NCBI GenBank assembly: GCA_039024435.1
Contig: JBCCQH010000175.1
Span: forward strand, 1-8,436
From: JBCCQH01 sp039024435
Lineage (GTDB): Bacteria > Bacteroidota > Bacteroidia > J057 > JADKCL01
Reading direction: 5' to 3'
DNA length: 8,436 nucleotides
The position numbers were made by a program, and so were the translations under genes. Shown one piece after another: positions 1 to 6,382 of the stretch (its first letter is position 1; the number at the start of each line of letters is the position of its first letter). The notes under the pieces are model-generated. The model worked only from the letters and a program-made list of their open reading frames with translations, did no database searches and was not told where the DNA came from.

Positions 1-2
1 CG

Positions 3-434
3 GTCCGAAATCCCCGAAAACACGCACAAAGCAGATGCTGCGGACGATTCCGGATGCAAGTGATCCCGGATCTACGGGCGGGAACGATTGCCGACCGGGC
101 CGGCAAGGCAATCAGTCCCGGGGCAAGCATCCTCACCACCAATTTTGGCGCCTACAACCAGTTGAAGGATCAGTTTGCGAGGCACCTCCCGGTGCGGGCC
201 CAAGGCAAAAAGGCGGTCAAATTGCTGCCCTGGGTCCACATTTCGGTCACCAACGTGAAGCGCAACCTCTCGGGGATATTCCACGGCGTGAGCGAAAAGT
301 ACCTACAGAACTACCTGGACGAATTCTGCTACAAGCTGAACCGACGTTACGAAGGGGAAACCCGATTTGCGACCATCCTGGGCAATTCGCTCCGACATTG
401 GAACAAATACCACGTGTGGCAAAGAAGCGGATAG
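3..434 (+). pseudogene. IS1595-family transposase, 3' fragment, probably inactive
   Basis: The reading frame is open from the window edge to the TAG at 432-434, so the 5' end lies outside the window. The last part of the protein matches the C-terminal catalytic region of IS1595 (ISXO2-like) transposases: a Q-V-I-P-D strand, then ILTTNFGAYNQL, then PWVHISVTNVKR, then GIFHGVSEKYLQNYLDEF followed by a NRRY segment. In the family the second stretch is normally T-D-G-x-x-x-Y, whose Asp is a catalytic metal ligand; here the position holds Thr-Asn (ILTTN). The V-T-N-V-K stretch fits the variant in which the third catalytic residue is Asn. Loss of the Asp suggests a decayed copy, although the upstream half cannot be seen. 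No element end could be identified downstream without the partner repeat. Family assignment is fairly secure; calling it inactive is inference from one residue. Confidence 0.72.
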
Positions 435-691
435 TCATCTTTTTTGCAGAGCAAAGTTCATTTTATTGTTCATCGCGTCCGCTCTCGGCGTGAAGAAAAC
501 CGCACAGTGGCGGCAAAAATGCGCGAGCAATCCCCACCAGCAAATTCCAATCACCGCTCAGGTGCAAGAATTTACCCCAATTTCTCACCTAAGGTGGTAT
601 ATTCGTTGCGTGCCCCGACGTGCCGTCCCGCCGCCTGGCTTGCGGCGGATCCGGCAAAGGCAAATCAAATTTTCAACGAAAGAATACAAGC
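435..691. other. Intergenic region between IS1595 remnant and GTPase gene
   Basis: I see no convincing gene here. The stretch probably contains the outer end of the IS1595 element and the promoter of the GTPase gene. A short palindrome, CACCT-A-AGGTG at 586-596, lies next to TATATTCG (598-605), which differs from the Bacteroidota -7 box TAnnTTTG at one fixed position. No TTG is found at the right distance for a -33 box, so the promoter is only a guess. Confidence 0.4.
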
Positions 692-1921
692 GTGAATACC
701 TCTCGGCAAAAGGCAGCGCAACCATCGCGTAGAATCCCAGTCGTCATCCTCAATGGATTCCTGGGCTCCGGAAAAACGACCCTTTTTCGAAACCTGCTTA
801 CTCAATCGGGGAAGAAAAATTTGCCGGTGTATGCCGTCGTCAACGACATGAGCGAACTGGATGTCGACGGTGAATTGATCGGGGGTACCGGAGTGGTAGA
901 AAACAACCGCCGCATCTCAGAATCGATCCACGGATGTGTCCTCAGCAGCAAAAAGGGGATTGAGAAACTCGATGCAGCCATCGCAAAACTCTTGACCAAT
1001 CCTCCACCGGACCTGATAATCGTGGAAACTTCGGGAAGCTGTCACCCCATGCCCCTGATCGAGTACTTCCAATCCCAGTCCCACCTCAAGCTTATCGGAG
1101 TACTGGTCTTGGCAGACAGCCTCATGCTGGCGCATGACTACCAATACGGACAGCAACTCGTTCCACGCATGCAGCAAAATTTGCGGGAACAGAAACGAGA
1201 CATGGTCAACTTGCTGATCGAGCAGATCATGTTTTGCAGCCACCTGATTTTGACCAAAGCAGACCGCATTCCGCGGGAAAAGCTCCACGAAATCGCCAAC
1301 TTTGTGCAACCGATCAACCCCTACGTCTCAATTCTTTCCGTGCGGTTCGGCAACCTGGACATCGAAACCGTATTGGCCATGCCGGAATACGATTATCACC
1401 GGGTTGGCCTATTGATCGAGGAACTCAAGCCCGTTCTGGAGGCCGAATTTAATGGAGACCGTCCCTACAACATCGCCACCCGCGTCATCAAGGACCACCG
1501 TCCTTTCGATCCGCAGCGCTTGTGGGAGGTTTGCCACCGCTACCTCGACCAAGGCATTTACCGCAGCAAAGGGTTTTTTTGGCTTTCTACCCGAGATAAA
1601 TTGGCGTTGCTCTGGAACCAAGCCGCCGGTAGCATCAACCTGGAAATCGTCGGGCAATGGCGTTCCGGAATTGTAGATGATCCCGAAAATGGACTCAGTG
1701 CAATGGAAGTGGAACTGCTCAAAAAGCAATTGGCGGAAGAGACCGGGCGATTCGGGGATCGCTACTGCAATCTCACCGTCATCGGCGACAAAACCCAAGT
1801 GGACCGATTCACTTTGGCGTTGCGGTCTTGCTTCTTAACCGAAGAGGAAATCCGTCACTGGGAAGCCAGGGGGGAATTTGCCGATCCTTGGCCCAAAAAC
1901 ATCGTGAAACTCACCAGTTAA
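692..1921 (+). CDS. CobW/COG0523 GTPase, YciC-like, probable metallochaperone family
   Basis: Members of this G3E GTPase family use GTP hydrolysis to help load metals (zinc, cobalt and others) into client proteins, and the YciC/ZagA branch is typically linked to zinc limitation. With the GTG start at 692 the protein has 409 residues. Visible motifs are the Walker A loop GFLGSGKTT (about 22-30), NDMSE (51-55, typical of the YciC branch), the ETSG switch II (112-115), TKAD for guanine recognition (188-191), and the C-terminal CobW domain with GFFWLSTRD (about 294-302) and FGDR before the last strands. The usual CXCC metal site is replaced by GCVLSS (81-86), which keeps only the first Cys. An upstream in-frame GTG at 620 would add 24 residues that do not look like family sequence; the A-rich stretch just before 692 supports the later start. 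The gene stands alone on this strand and ends 39 bp from a convergent operon. Client metal unknown. Confidence 0.88.
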   Translation: MNTSRQKAAQPSRRIPVVILNGFLGSGKTTLFRNLLTQSGKKNLPVYAVVNDMSELDVDGELIGGTGVVENNRRISESIHGCVLSSKKGIEKLDAAIAKLLTNPPPDLIIVETSGSCHPMPLIEYFQSQSHLKLIGVLVLADSLMLAHDYQYGQQLVPRMQQNLREQKRDMVNLLIEQIMFCSHLILTKADRIPREKLHEIANFVQPINPYVSILSVRFGNLDIETVLAMPEYDYHRVGLLIEELKPVLEAEFNGDRPYNIATRVIKDHRPFDPQRLWEVCHRYLDQGIYRSKGFFWLSTRDKLALLWNQAAGSINLEIVGQWRSGIVDDPENGLSAMEVELLKKQLAEETGRFGDRYCNLTVIGDKTQVDRFTLALRSCFLTEEEIRHWEARGEFADPWPKNIVKLTS

Positions 1922-1960
1922 ACTCCGGGAGGCAAAAAGGCCAGGGCCTGGATCCCCGCC

Positions 1961-2245
1961 TTACAATAGAATCTTACTCAGGTAGAAAAATACCAACCCA
2001 ACACTGGAAATCGCTCCCACGTAGCCGAATGAACGCCGGATGATATGGCTGGGATGGTTCAGTTTTTTGGCATCCATTTCCGCTTCACCGATGTCCGACA
2101 TCGAGATGTACATCGCCCCAAAGATGGTCCACGAAAGAGCCATTTCCAGGCCATCCACGAAGAACACCAAAACACCGGAAAGCACCAGCGAAAATCCCGC
2201 AATGAGATGCAGCTTTTCGATGGAAATGAGGTACTTTTTTTTCAT
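1961..2245 (-). CDS. Small three-helix membrane protein of unknown function
   Basis: I do not recognise a family. With ATG at 2245 the protein has 94 residues beginning MKKKYLISIEKL, and it looks like an integral membrane protein with three hydrophobic helices at about residues 12-31, 33-50 and 72-92. A charged loop between helices two and three (D-I-G-E-A-E-M-D-A-K-K) contains no obvious catalytic motif. An upstream in-frame TTG at 2260 would add five residues, but the ATG followed by lysine codons is the better start. The gene begins 18 bp after the stop of the flavoprotein gene on the same strand, so the two are very likely co-transcribed. The context suggests a role with the flavoprotein, but nothing in the sequence states it. 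Confidence 0.75.
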   Translation of the reverse strand: MKKKYLISIEKLHLIAGFSLVLSGVLVFFVDGLEMALSWTIFGAMYISMSDIGEAEMDAKKLNHPSHIIRRSFGYVGAISSVGLVFFYLSKILL

Positions 2246-2263
2246 CGGCTTATCGTGCAAGGG

Positions 2264-3382
2264 CTAACATACACACTCTTCGCCACAACAACTCAAATCC
2301 GACATGTACATTCCATTTCTCCGCCAGCGGTTGACCAACTTCTGAATCTCTTCGGTTTCAAGTTCTTCTTTCCGGAAGATGTCTTCGGCGATAATGCCGA
2401 ATCGCTGGCGGAACTTGTAGATGAAACAGAAAATGTGATTGTCGTGGCGCACCGAAGGACCGGAGAGGTAGATGTTCTCACAACCGAAAAATTCATCGGT
2501 TTCCGGTTTTAGTTGGGGAAATCCATCTTCGCGGTAGGTAATGAATTCTTCGATTGGCTTGTCGACCAGAGAAAAACCGGTCGCGCAGATGGGCATGCTA
2601 TCCGTTTCGATCAGCGAACCGTCTTTGAGGCGCACCCGATAAACCTCCCCCTCTTTCATCACTCCGGTCACCTCATCTAGAATTTCGGTGTACCCCGGAG
2701 AATTTTTGATCTTATTGTATTTGATTAAGGTATACGGGGACAGCACCTTAGAAGGATCACTCGTATTCGCGTCGTCGATGCGCGAGGGATTGACCAGGGT
2801 TACTTTTTTGTTGCTTTGTACGAGGTCAAAGGCCATTTGCACACCACTTTCGTACCCCCCGACAACGACAAAATTGTCACCTTCCATTTGGTCAGGATGG
2901 GCAATTTCAGAGCTGTGAATGCAGTTTTCCACCCCGTAGATGTTGTTGATTTGGGGATTCTGGAACTCACCCGCCGCCCAGATCAGATATTTGGCCCAGA
3001 TGAGGCCTTGACTGGTGTCCAGGACCCAACTGCCCAACTGATTGTAGACCTTTCGGACTTCGGTATTGGTTTCCACCGGTAACTGGAAATAATCGACGAT
3101 CGAGGTGAGGTAATCTGCATATTCGTCGCCTTTCAGATGCTCTTTTTTGAAGGAAAAAGCCGGTGAAGTTGATTCACAGATTGAATTGAGATCCATTTGC
3201 CCAAAGGCATTGCTGGGAAATGAAGGCGTGATCATTTCCATATTCTTGGGCCATTCGACAAACGAACATCCGATGTCTTTCTTCTCCAACACCAAAAAAT
3301 CGATATTCGTTTGCTTGAGTAGAGAGGCAACCCCAATCCCCGCAGGACCAGCTCCGACAATGACAACGTTGGTGACTTTCAT
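2264..3382 (-). CDS. FAD/NAD(P)-binding oxidoreductase with C-terminal cysteine cluster
   Basis: This 372-residue protein has the two-dinucleotide-fold layout of flavin monooxygenase-like and Pyr_redox_3 enzymes. The FAD motif GAGPAG lies at 10-15, with the ribose-binding Glu at 33. A second nucleotide motif, VVVGGYESG (172-180), has Tyr where the middle glycine of GxGxxG usually sits. The ICATGF motif is at 265-270, and NIYLSGPSVRHDNHIFCF near 303-320 closes the FAD domain. The C-terminus ends in CC-GEE-C-V-C (Cys365, 366, 370 and 372), which could bind a metal or take part in thiol chemistry; this is inference. It is likely cytoplasmic, with no signal peptide. The ATG at 3380-3382 follows a good promoter with an overlapping palindrome. 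The gene heads an operon with the small membrane protein and converges on the COG0523 GTPase. The substrate cannot be told from sequence; K_oxygenase-type or CzcO-type enzymes are the closest groups that I can name. Confidence 0.85.
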   Translation of the reverse strand: MKVTNVVIVGAGPAGIGVASLLKQTNIDFLVLEKKDIGCSFVEWPKNMEMITPSFPSNAFGQMDLNSICESTSPAFSFKKEHLKGDEYADYLTSIVDYFQLPVETNTEVRKVYNQLGSWVLDTSQGLIWAKYLIWAAGEFQNPQINNIYGVENCIHSSEIAHPDQMEGDNFVVVGGYESGVQMAFDLVQSNKKVTLVNPSRIDDANTSDPSKVLSPYTLIKYNKIKNSPGYTEILDEVTGVMKEGEVYRVRLKDGSLIETDSMPICATGFSLVDKPIEEFITYREDGFPQLKPETDEFFGCENIYLSGPSVRHDNHIFCFIYKFRQRFGIIAEDIFRKEELETEEIQKLVNRWRRNGMYMSDLSCCGEECVC

Positions 3383-3401
3383 TTGTGTATAACCTTAAAA
3401 A

Positions 3402-3416
3402 TGCAACAAGGTTGCA
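3402..3416. promoter_or_regulatory. Perfect palindrome overlapping the promoter, likely operator
   Basis: TGCAAC-AAG-GTTGCA is an inverted repeat with perfect 6-bp arms and a 3-bp centre. Its upstream arm overlaps the downstream end of the -7 box of the flavoprotein operon, so a bound dimeric regulator would cover the transcription start. I do not recognise the motif as the site of a named regulator, and it does not match the Zur boxes that I know. Confidence 0.5.
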
Positions 3417-3446
3417 AACATAAGCGAAAAACAACTCTCAGTGCAA
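3415..3446 (-). promoter_or_regulatory. Bacteroidota-type promoter of the flavoprotein operon
   Basis: On the minus strand TATGTTTG (3422-3415) fits the Bacteroidota -7 box TAnnTTTG exactly. A TTG at 3446-3444 lies 21 bases upstream, close to the usual -33 spacing. The start codon is 32 bp downstream of the -7 box, leaving a short leader. The fit to the -7 consensus is direct; promoter activity is inferred. Confidence 0.6.
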
Positions 3447-3559
3447 CGCCCTTCCGTTGCCGTTGAGCCATAACTTCAATTTAACTCGCAATGCTGGCAA
3501 AAGTTGCCCCAAGCGCGCAATTTCGGGAGTGGCGCTACGGAGGAAAATCGGACGAATGC

Positions 3560-3580
3560 CGCACCGCTTTTCCGGGTGCG
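3560..3580 (-). terminator. Possible hairpin terminator after the VOC gene
   Basis: CGCACC (3560-3565) pairs with GGTGCG (3575-3580) across a 9-base loop, 10 bp beyond the stop codon of the VOC-protein gene on the minus strand. No U-run follows directly; a short T-rich stretch comes about 10 bases later. A weak candidate. Confidence 0.3.
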
Positions 3581-3590
3581 CTCGGCCGGG

Positions 3591-3941
3591 TCACACCGGG
3601 GTGATCAGGCCGATGATATTGCCCGCCACATCCTCAAACCAGGCAAATGTCCGGCCGTCCGGAAGCAGGGTGGGCTTCACCCGCACCTTGCCCCCATAGG
3701 ATTCAATCGCGGTCAAATCGGATTTCAGGGAATCGGTCTCGATGTAGATCGTCACGTAATTTTGCGGATCGTTCGGGCCAAGCTTATTGAGGTGGCCACT
3801 CACTGCGCCTTCCTCTTCAGTGTCAACGGTGGCCGAATCGCCGTGTTGCCGCAAATTCCAAGCAAAAACAGCCCGGTAGAATTCCGCAGTCGACTCCAGA
3901 TCCTGGCACCCAATTTCAAAGTGTACGACGGTTTTTTTCAT
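3591..3941 (-). CDS. VOC-superfamily (glyoxalase/dioxygenase-like) protein
   Basis: The 116-residue protein is one VOC module made of two beta-alpha-beta-beta-beta repeats. The first repeat starts with VVHFEI and continues with a helix containing FYRAVFAWNL (about 21-30). The second runs from YVTIYIETDSL (about 62-72) through a helix with A-I-E-S-Y-GGKV to the closing strands FAWFEDVAGNIIGL (99-112). VOC proteins usually work as dimers in the cytoplasm; many bind a divalent metal at His and Glu residues, and His7 is a candidate ligand here. The family covers isomerases, dioxygenases and antibiotic-binding proteins, and the closest relatives are usually annotated only as VOC family protein, so no substrate is given. 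The ATG at 3941 is followed by AAA AAA ACC. The gene is divergent from the GH12 gene, sharing a 143-bp intergenic region. Confidence 0.85.
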   Translation of the reverse strand: MKKTVVHFEIGCQDLESTAEFYRAVFAWNLRQHGDSATVDTEEEGAVSGHLNKLGPNDPQNYVTIYIETDSLKSDLTAIESYGGKVRVKPTLLPDGRTFAWFEDVAGNIIGLITPV

Positions 3942-4013
3942 GTTTTGCTGGTTGTTGTGGGCATGGATGAGAAAGCAAATTGTTTCAATGGTGGAAATTT
4001 AACCAAGGAAATT

Positions 4014-4039
4014 GGGGGGCGAGGCCTTCACCGCCCCCC
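4014..4039. repeat. GC-rich hairpin in the divergent intergenic region
   Basis: GGGGGGCG (4014-4021) and CGCCCCCC (4032-4039) form a perfect 8-bp stem with a 10-base loop. It lies between the divergent VOC and GH12 genes, 46 bp before the GH12 start. No T-run follows on either strand, so it is not a standard terminator. It could be a regulatory site or a leader-RNA structure for the GH12 gene. Confidence 0.5.
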
Positions 4040-4084
4040 GGAGAAAGTTAGAATTTAATTCGGCACCGCGGAAATGCGGGCAAA

Positions 4085-5215
4085 ATGACCGATATTCGGA
4101 GTATGAATCTCCCCGCCAGATTGGGCGTACTGGGCTGGTTGATTTGGGTGAGTGCCTGTCAGCGCCCCGACCCCGTTGCGCCCATGCCCGCTCAATCCAG
4201 TGATGCGGCGCTGTTGCGCATCGCGCTGGAGCACGATGGCACTGCGTATTCCACCACAATCAGCGGAAATACGGTCACTTTGGACCGCCCCCTCCCCTTC
4301 ACTGCACAAGCGGTCACGGTTCAGCAATTGGAGCTGGCCCCCCAGGCAACGGCCAGCCAGCGCATCGGAGACGAACTGCCGGTATCGGATGTCCCCGTGG
4401 CGATCACGGTCACCGCCGAAGATCGGCGTGCGCAACGGACGTATGCCCTGCAGTTGGATCGGGAAGCCGCACCGGACTTTGATTCTCTGCTCTTTGCTCA
4501 GTATTCGGCCCGCAATTGTGGGGCTTACGCGACGCTCACGCTCGGTGATCTGAAGCTGGAAAACAATGTCTGGAACGCCGGTGGGCTTCCCAGCAACAGC
4601 TATTCCCAGTGCATCTACACTTACGATCAAGGGGCTCGGCCCCTGCTCGGCTGGGCGTGGCAATATCCGGACAATGCCCCCGGGGTGAATGCCTACCCTC
4701 AATTGATCTACGGCTTCAAACCGTGGCAGCCGCCGTCTACTTCCCCCGATTTGCCCCGCAAGGTATCCGATATCCAAAGGCTCAAGGTCACCTACGCGGC
4801 CGAGGTCACCCGCAACGGCGGCGATTACAACCTGGCATTTGACAACTGGATCAATGCCTCGGCCGACATCACCCCGCAGAATATTCTTTTTGAATTCATG
4901 ATTTGGGAGGATACCCACCGCCTGGTTCCTTTTGGTGATTACCAGGGGGAGGTGGTGACCAGCCACGGCACCTACCGGTTTTACATGGGCGAGCCCGACT
5001 GGGAGCCACCGGGAAGCAACTGGACCTACCTGGCTTTTCAGCGAATCGGCAACCGGACGCAGGGAACCGTGGACATCGATGAATTGCTTTCCTATCTGAT
5101 CAACCAAAACATCGTGCCCACCGACAGTTATCTGGCCTCACTCGAATTGGGGAATGAGGTCGGCAATTCGACCGGCCGGACCGTGATTTCTCGGTTTGCG
5201 GTGGACCTGGAATAG
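4085..5215 (+). CDS. GH12-family endoglucanase-like lipoprotein with N-terminal beta-sandwich domain
   Basis: GH12 enzymes cleave beta-1,4-glucans or xyloglucan with retention of configuration. The 376-residue protein starts with a lipoprotein signal peptide: a hydrophobic stretch ending in lipobox VSAC, with Cys25 as the lipidation site, so it should be anchored in an envelope membrane. Residues about 38-125 resemble the DUF5018-like beta-sandwich domain of Bacteroidota surface proteins, ending in VAITVTAEDRRAQRTYALQL. The rest matches GH12: ENNVWNAGG (159-167), SQC (174-176), GWAWQYPD (189-196), VNAYPQLIYG (201-210), then FEFMIW (269-274), in which Glu270 aligns with the family nucleophile, and LELGNEVGNSTG (353-364), in which Glu358 aligns with the acid/base. 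Both catalytic residues are therefore present. ATG 4103 is an alternative start that removes six residues. There is no SusC/SusD pair here, so it does not sit in a visible utilisation locus. Substrate preference is unknown. Confidence 0.8.
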   Translation: MTDIRSMNLPARLGVLGWLIWVSACQRPDPVAPMPAQSSDAALLRIALEHDGTAYSTTISGNTVTLDRPLPFTAQAVTVQQLELAPQATASQRIGDELPVSDVPVAITVTAEDRRAQRTYALQLDREAAPDFDSLLFAQYSARNCGAYATLTLGDLKLENNVWNAGGLPSNSYSQCIYTYDQGARPLLGWAWQYPDNAPGVNAYPQLIYGFKPWQPPSTSPDLPRKVSDIQRLKVTYAAEVTRNGGDYNLAFDNWINASADITPQNILFEFMIWEDTHRLVPFGDYQGEVVTSHGTYRFYMGEPDWEPPGSNWTYLAFQRIGNRTQGTVDIDELLSYLINQNIVPTDSYLASLELGNEVGNSTGRTVISRFAVDLE

Positions 5216-5298
5216 GCAGGGTTGCCGAGCTTAAATTGCCCTGACAAGGGTTGGGATTGATCGGAGCAGCTTACGGCCTTGGGAATAGATACGGACGC

Positions 5299-6096
5299 TC
5301 ACCCCTCAATCTCCGTACAGGGAAATACCACAGCCCGCTTCAAACCGGCGTTGCGGTGGTGGATGCCTTTTCGGGGCGCATTGGTCAGCAAGCGGAGGAA
5401 GTGCTTGCGGGAAGGATAAGCGACCCAGATAAATTCATCCCAGGCATCGGGGAGTGGGGAATTGGAATCGGTTTCGAGCACCTGCACGACCTTGCCCAAT
5501 ATCGCCGGATAGCCCCGCACAGAGATCAAATAGGGCAGTATGGATTTGCTGTATTCGGAATAGGCTTCTTGCCCACTCACATTTTTCCCGCCATCGTACT
5601 GGGCTTTCTGGAAAAACTTGTTCAGATTCATCATGAACACCGGCCGCTCCGGGTCGTGCCTCCTCAGTTCCGCTACGCTGGCATTGGTGGGAGAATTGGT
5701 CGGCCGGGTGTATTCGCTCAGGTCGGGCAAGGGTTTTTCCGATCCGGTCCGGTACCACCAGGTCAGCAGCGGGGACAGCCAATGCAGGTTCTTGATCCGG
5801 TTCGGGATTTTGGGGTTGTAGCGGACCAGAATCGCGTACCGGTGGGCAAGGTGGCGCGCACGCACGGCTTGCATTTCCCGATCACCCTGCTGGGCATTTT
5901 CGCGGCTCGGAAACTCATCGATCAGTACGGCGGTGTACCCGGGATCTCCCCCGATGAAACCGTGGTCGACCCGGGCCCGGTAGCGGGTGGTTCCGCCGAA
6001 CCGGCGGGGCTGCTCTTCTCGTTCTTGCAGATAATCGGCAAACTGGCCCCCTGGTTTCAGGGCAATGAATTCTACTTTGGTCACCGGGAAACTCAT
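5299..6096 (-). CDS. DUF1330-like protein with two alpha/beta-barrel modules
   Basis: The 265-residue protein appears to hold two ferredoxin-like modules of the dimeric alpha/beta-barrel type. The C-terminal one (about 152-260) resembles DUF1330: FMMNLNKFF, then a YSEYSKSILPYL helix, a strand with V-V-Q-V-L-E, WDEFIWVAYPSRKHFLRLL (219-237), and a closing strand RAVVFPC (254-260). The N-terminal module (about 5-95) repeats the layout more loosely: VTKVEFIALK, a D-Y-L-Q-E-R-E-E helix, Y-T-A-V-L-I-D-E-F-P-S-R (54-65), and YAILVRYNP (87-95). The two YPSR/FPSR loops lie at equivalent places, so an internal duplication is likely. There is no signal peptide. The function of these proteins is not established. 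Between the modules a W-rich stretch (106-114) might be a short hydrophobic linker. The gene converges on the GH12 gene, 83 bp apart. Confidence 0.72.
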   Translation of the reverse strand: MSFPVTKVEFIALKPGGQFADYLQEREEQPRRFGGTTRYRARVDHGFIGGDPGYTAVLIDEFPSRENAQQGDREMQAVRARHLAHRYAILVRYNPKIPNRIKNLHWLSPLLTWWYRTGSEKPLPDLSEYTRPTNSPTNASVAELRRHDPERPVFMMNLNKFFQKAQYDGGKNVSGQEAYSEYSKSILPYLISVRGYPAILGKVVQVLETDSNSPLPDAWDEFIWVAYPSRKHFLRLLTNAPRKGIHHRNAGLKRAVVFPCTEIEG

Positions 6097-6100
6097 AGGG

Positions 6101-6108
6101 CAAACTTA
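6101..6108 (-). promoter_or_regulatory. TAnnTTTG box just upstream of the DUF1330-like gene
   Basis: TAAGTTTG on the minus strand fits the Bacteroidota -7 box and lies only four bases before the ATG, which would make the transcript leaderless or nearly so. No TTG is found at the -33 distance, so this may be chance. Confidence 0.25.
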
Positions 6109-6377
6109 AACTGGGCGGCGAATGGTCTTTTCTCCCCAAAACGGGAAGTTTGCGAGCGTTTTTCCGGAAATGAAGGTACGACAATCCTTGGATTTCTCGA
6201 GGAGCAGAGTGCGTAAATGCTGGCGGGGTGGAGGATGGCATCGGGAGCGGGACGAAGGGCAAACCAATTTCGGCCCTCCGCAAAAGCAGGTGAAGCAGAT
6301 TGGAACCTGCCTTTCGCGGAAGTTGATTTCCCGCCCAAATTCATCACCTTCCCGCCAAAATCGGATTTGCCCGGGAA
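6109..6377. other. Intergenic region with no recognised gene
   Basis: Open frames on both strands here give low-complexity proteins without recognisable motifs. The region probably holds the upstream part of the DUF1330-like gene and the chromosomal flank of the mobile-element stack. Confidence 0.4.
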
Positions 6378-6382
6378 CTAAG

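Noticed and set aside
620..691. Upstream GTG start at 620 for the GTPase
   Set aside because: The extra 24 residues have no family similarity, and the start would lie only 15 bp from the possible -7 box; GTG at 692 is preferred, although not proven.
1922..1960. Terminator between the convergent GTPase and membrane-protein genes
   Set aside because: CCAGG-G-CCTGG is palindromic, but the one-base centre leaves too small a loop and no T-run follows.
2045..2512. A plus-strand frame across the operon junction
   Set aside because: It covers the junction of two well-supported minus-strand genes and shows no motif.
3504..4058. A 184-codon plus-strand frame across the VOC gene
   Set aside because: It is antisense to a clear VOC-superfamily protein and has no motif of its own.
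4055..5107. A 350-codon open frame on the minus strand opposite the GH12 gene
   Set aside because: It is antisense to a gene with a signal peptide and recognisable GH12 motifs, and its own product shows no family motif. GC-rich third positions of the real gene explain the open frame.
5216..5298. Terminator between the convergent GH12 and DUF1330-like genes
   Set aside because: Only a 4-bp stem (CCCT/AGGG) is present, with no T-run.
5251..6216. A 321-codon open frame on the plus strand opposite the DUF1330-like gene
   Set aside because: It is rich in Gly, Pro, Arg and His without motifs, while the minus strand encodes a protein with a recognisable fold pattern.
6093..6347. An 84-codon minus-strand frame upstream of the DUF1330-like gene
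   Set aside because: Its composition is unlike a folded protein, it has no motif, and it overlaps the start of the better-supported gene.
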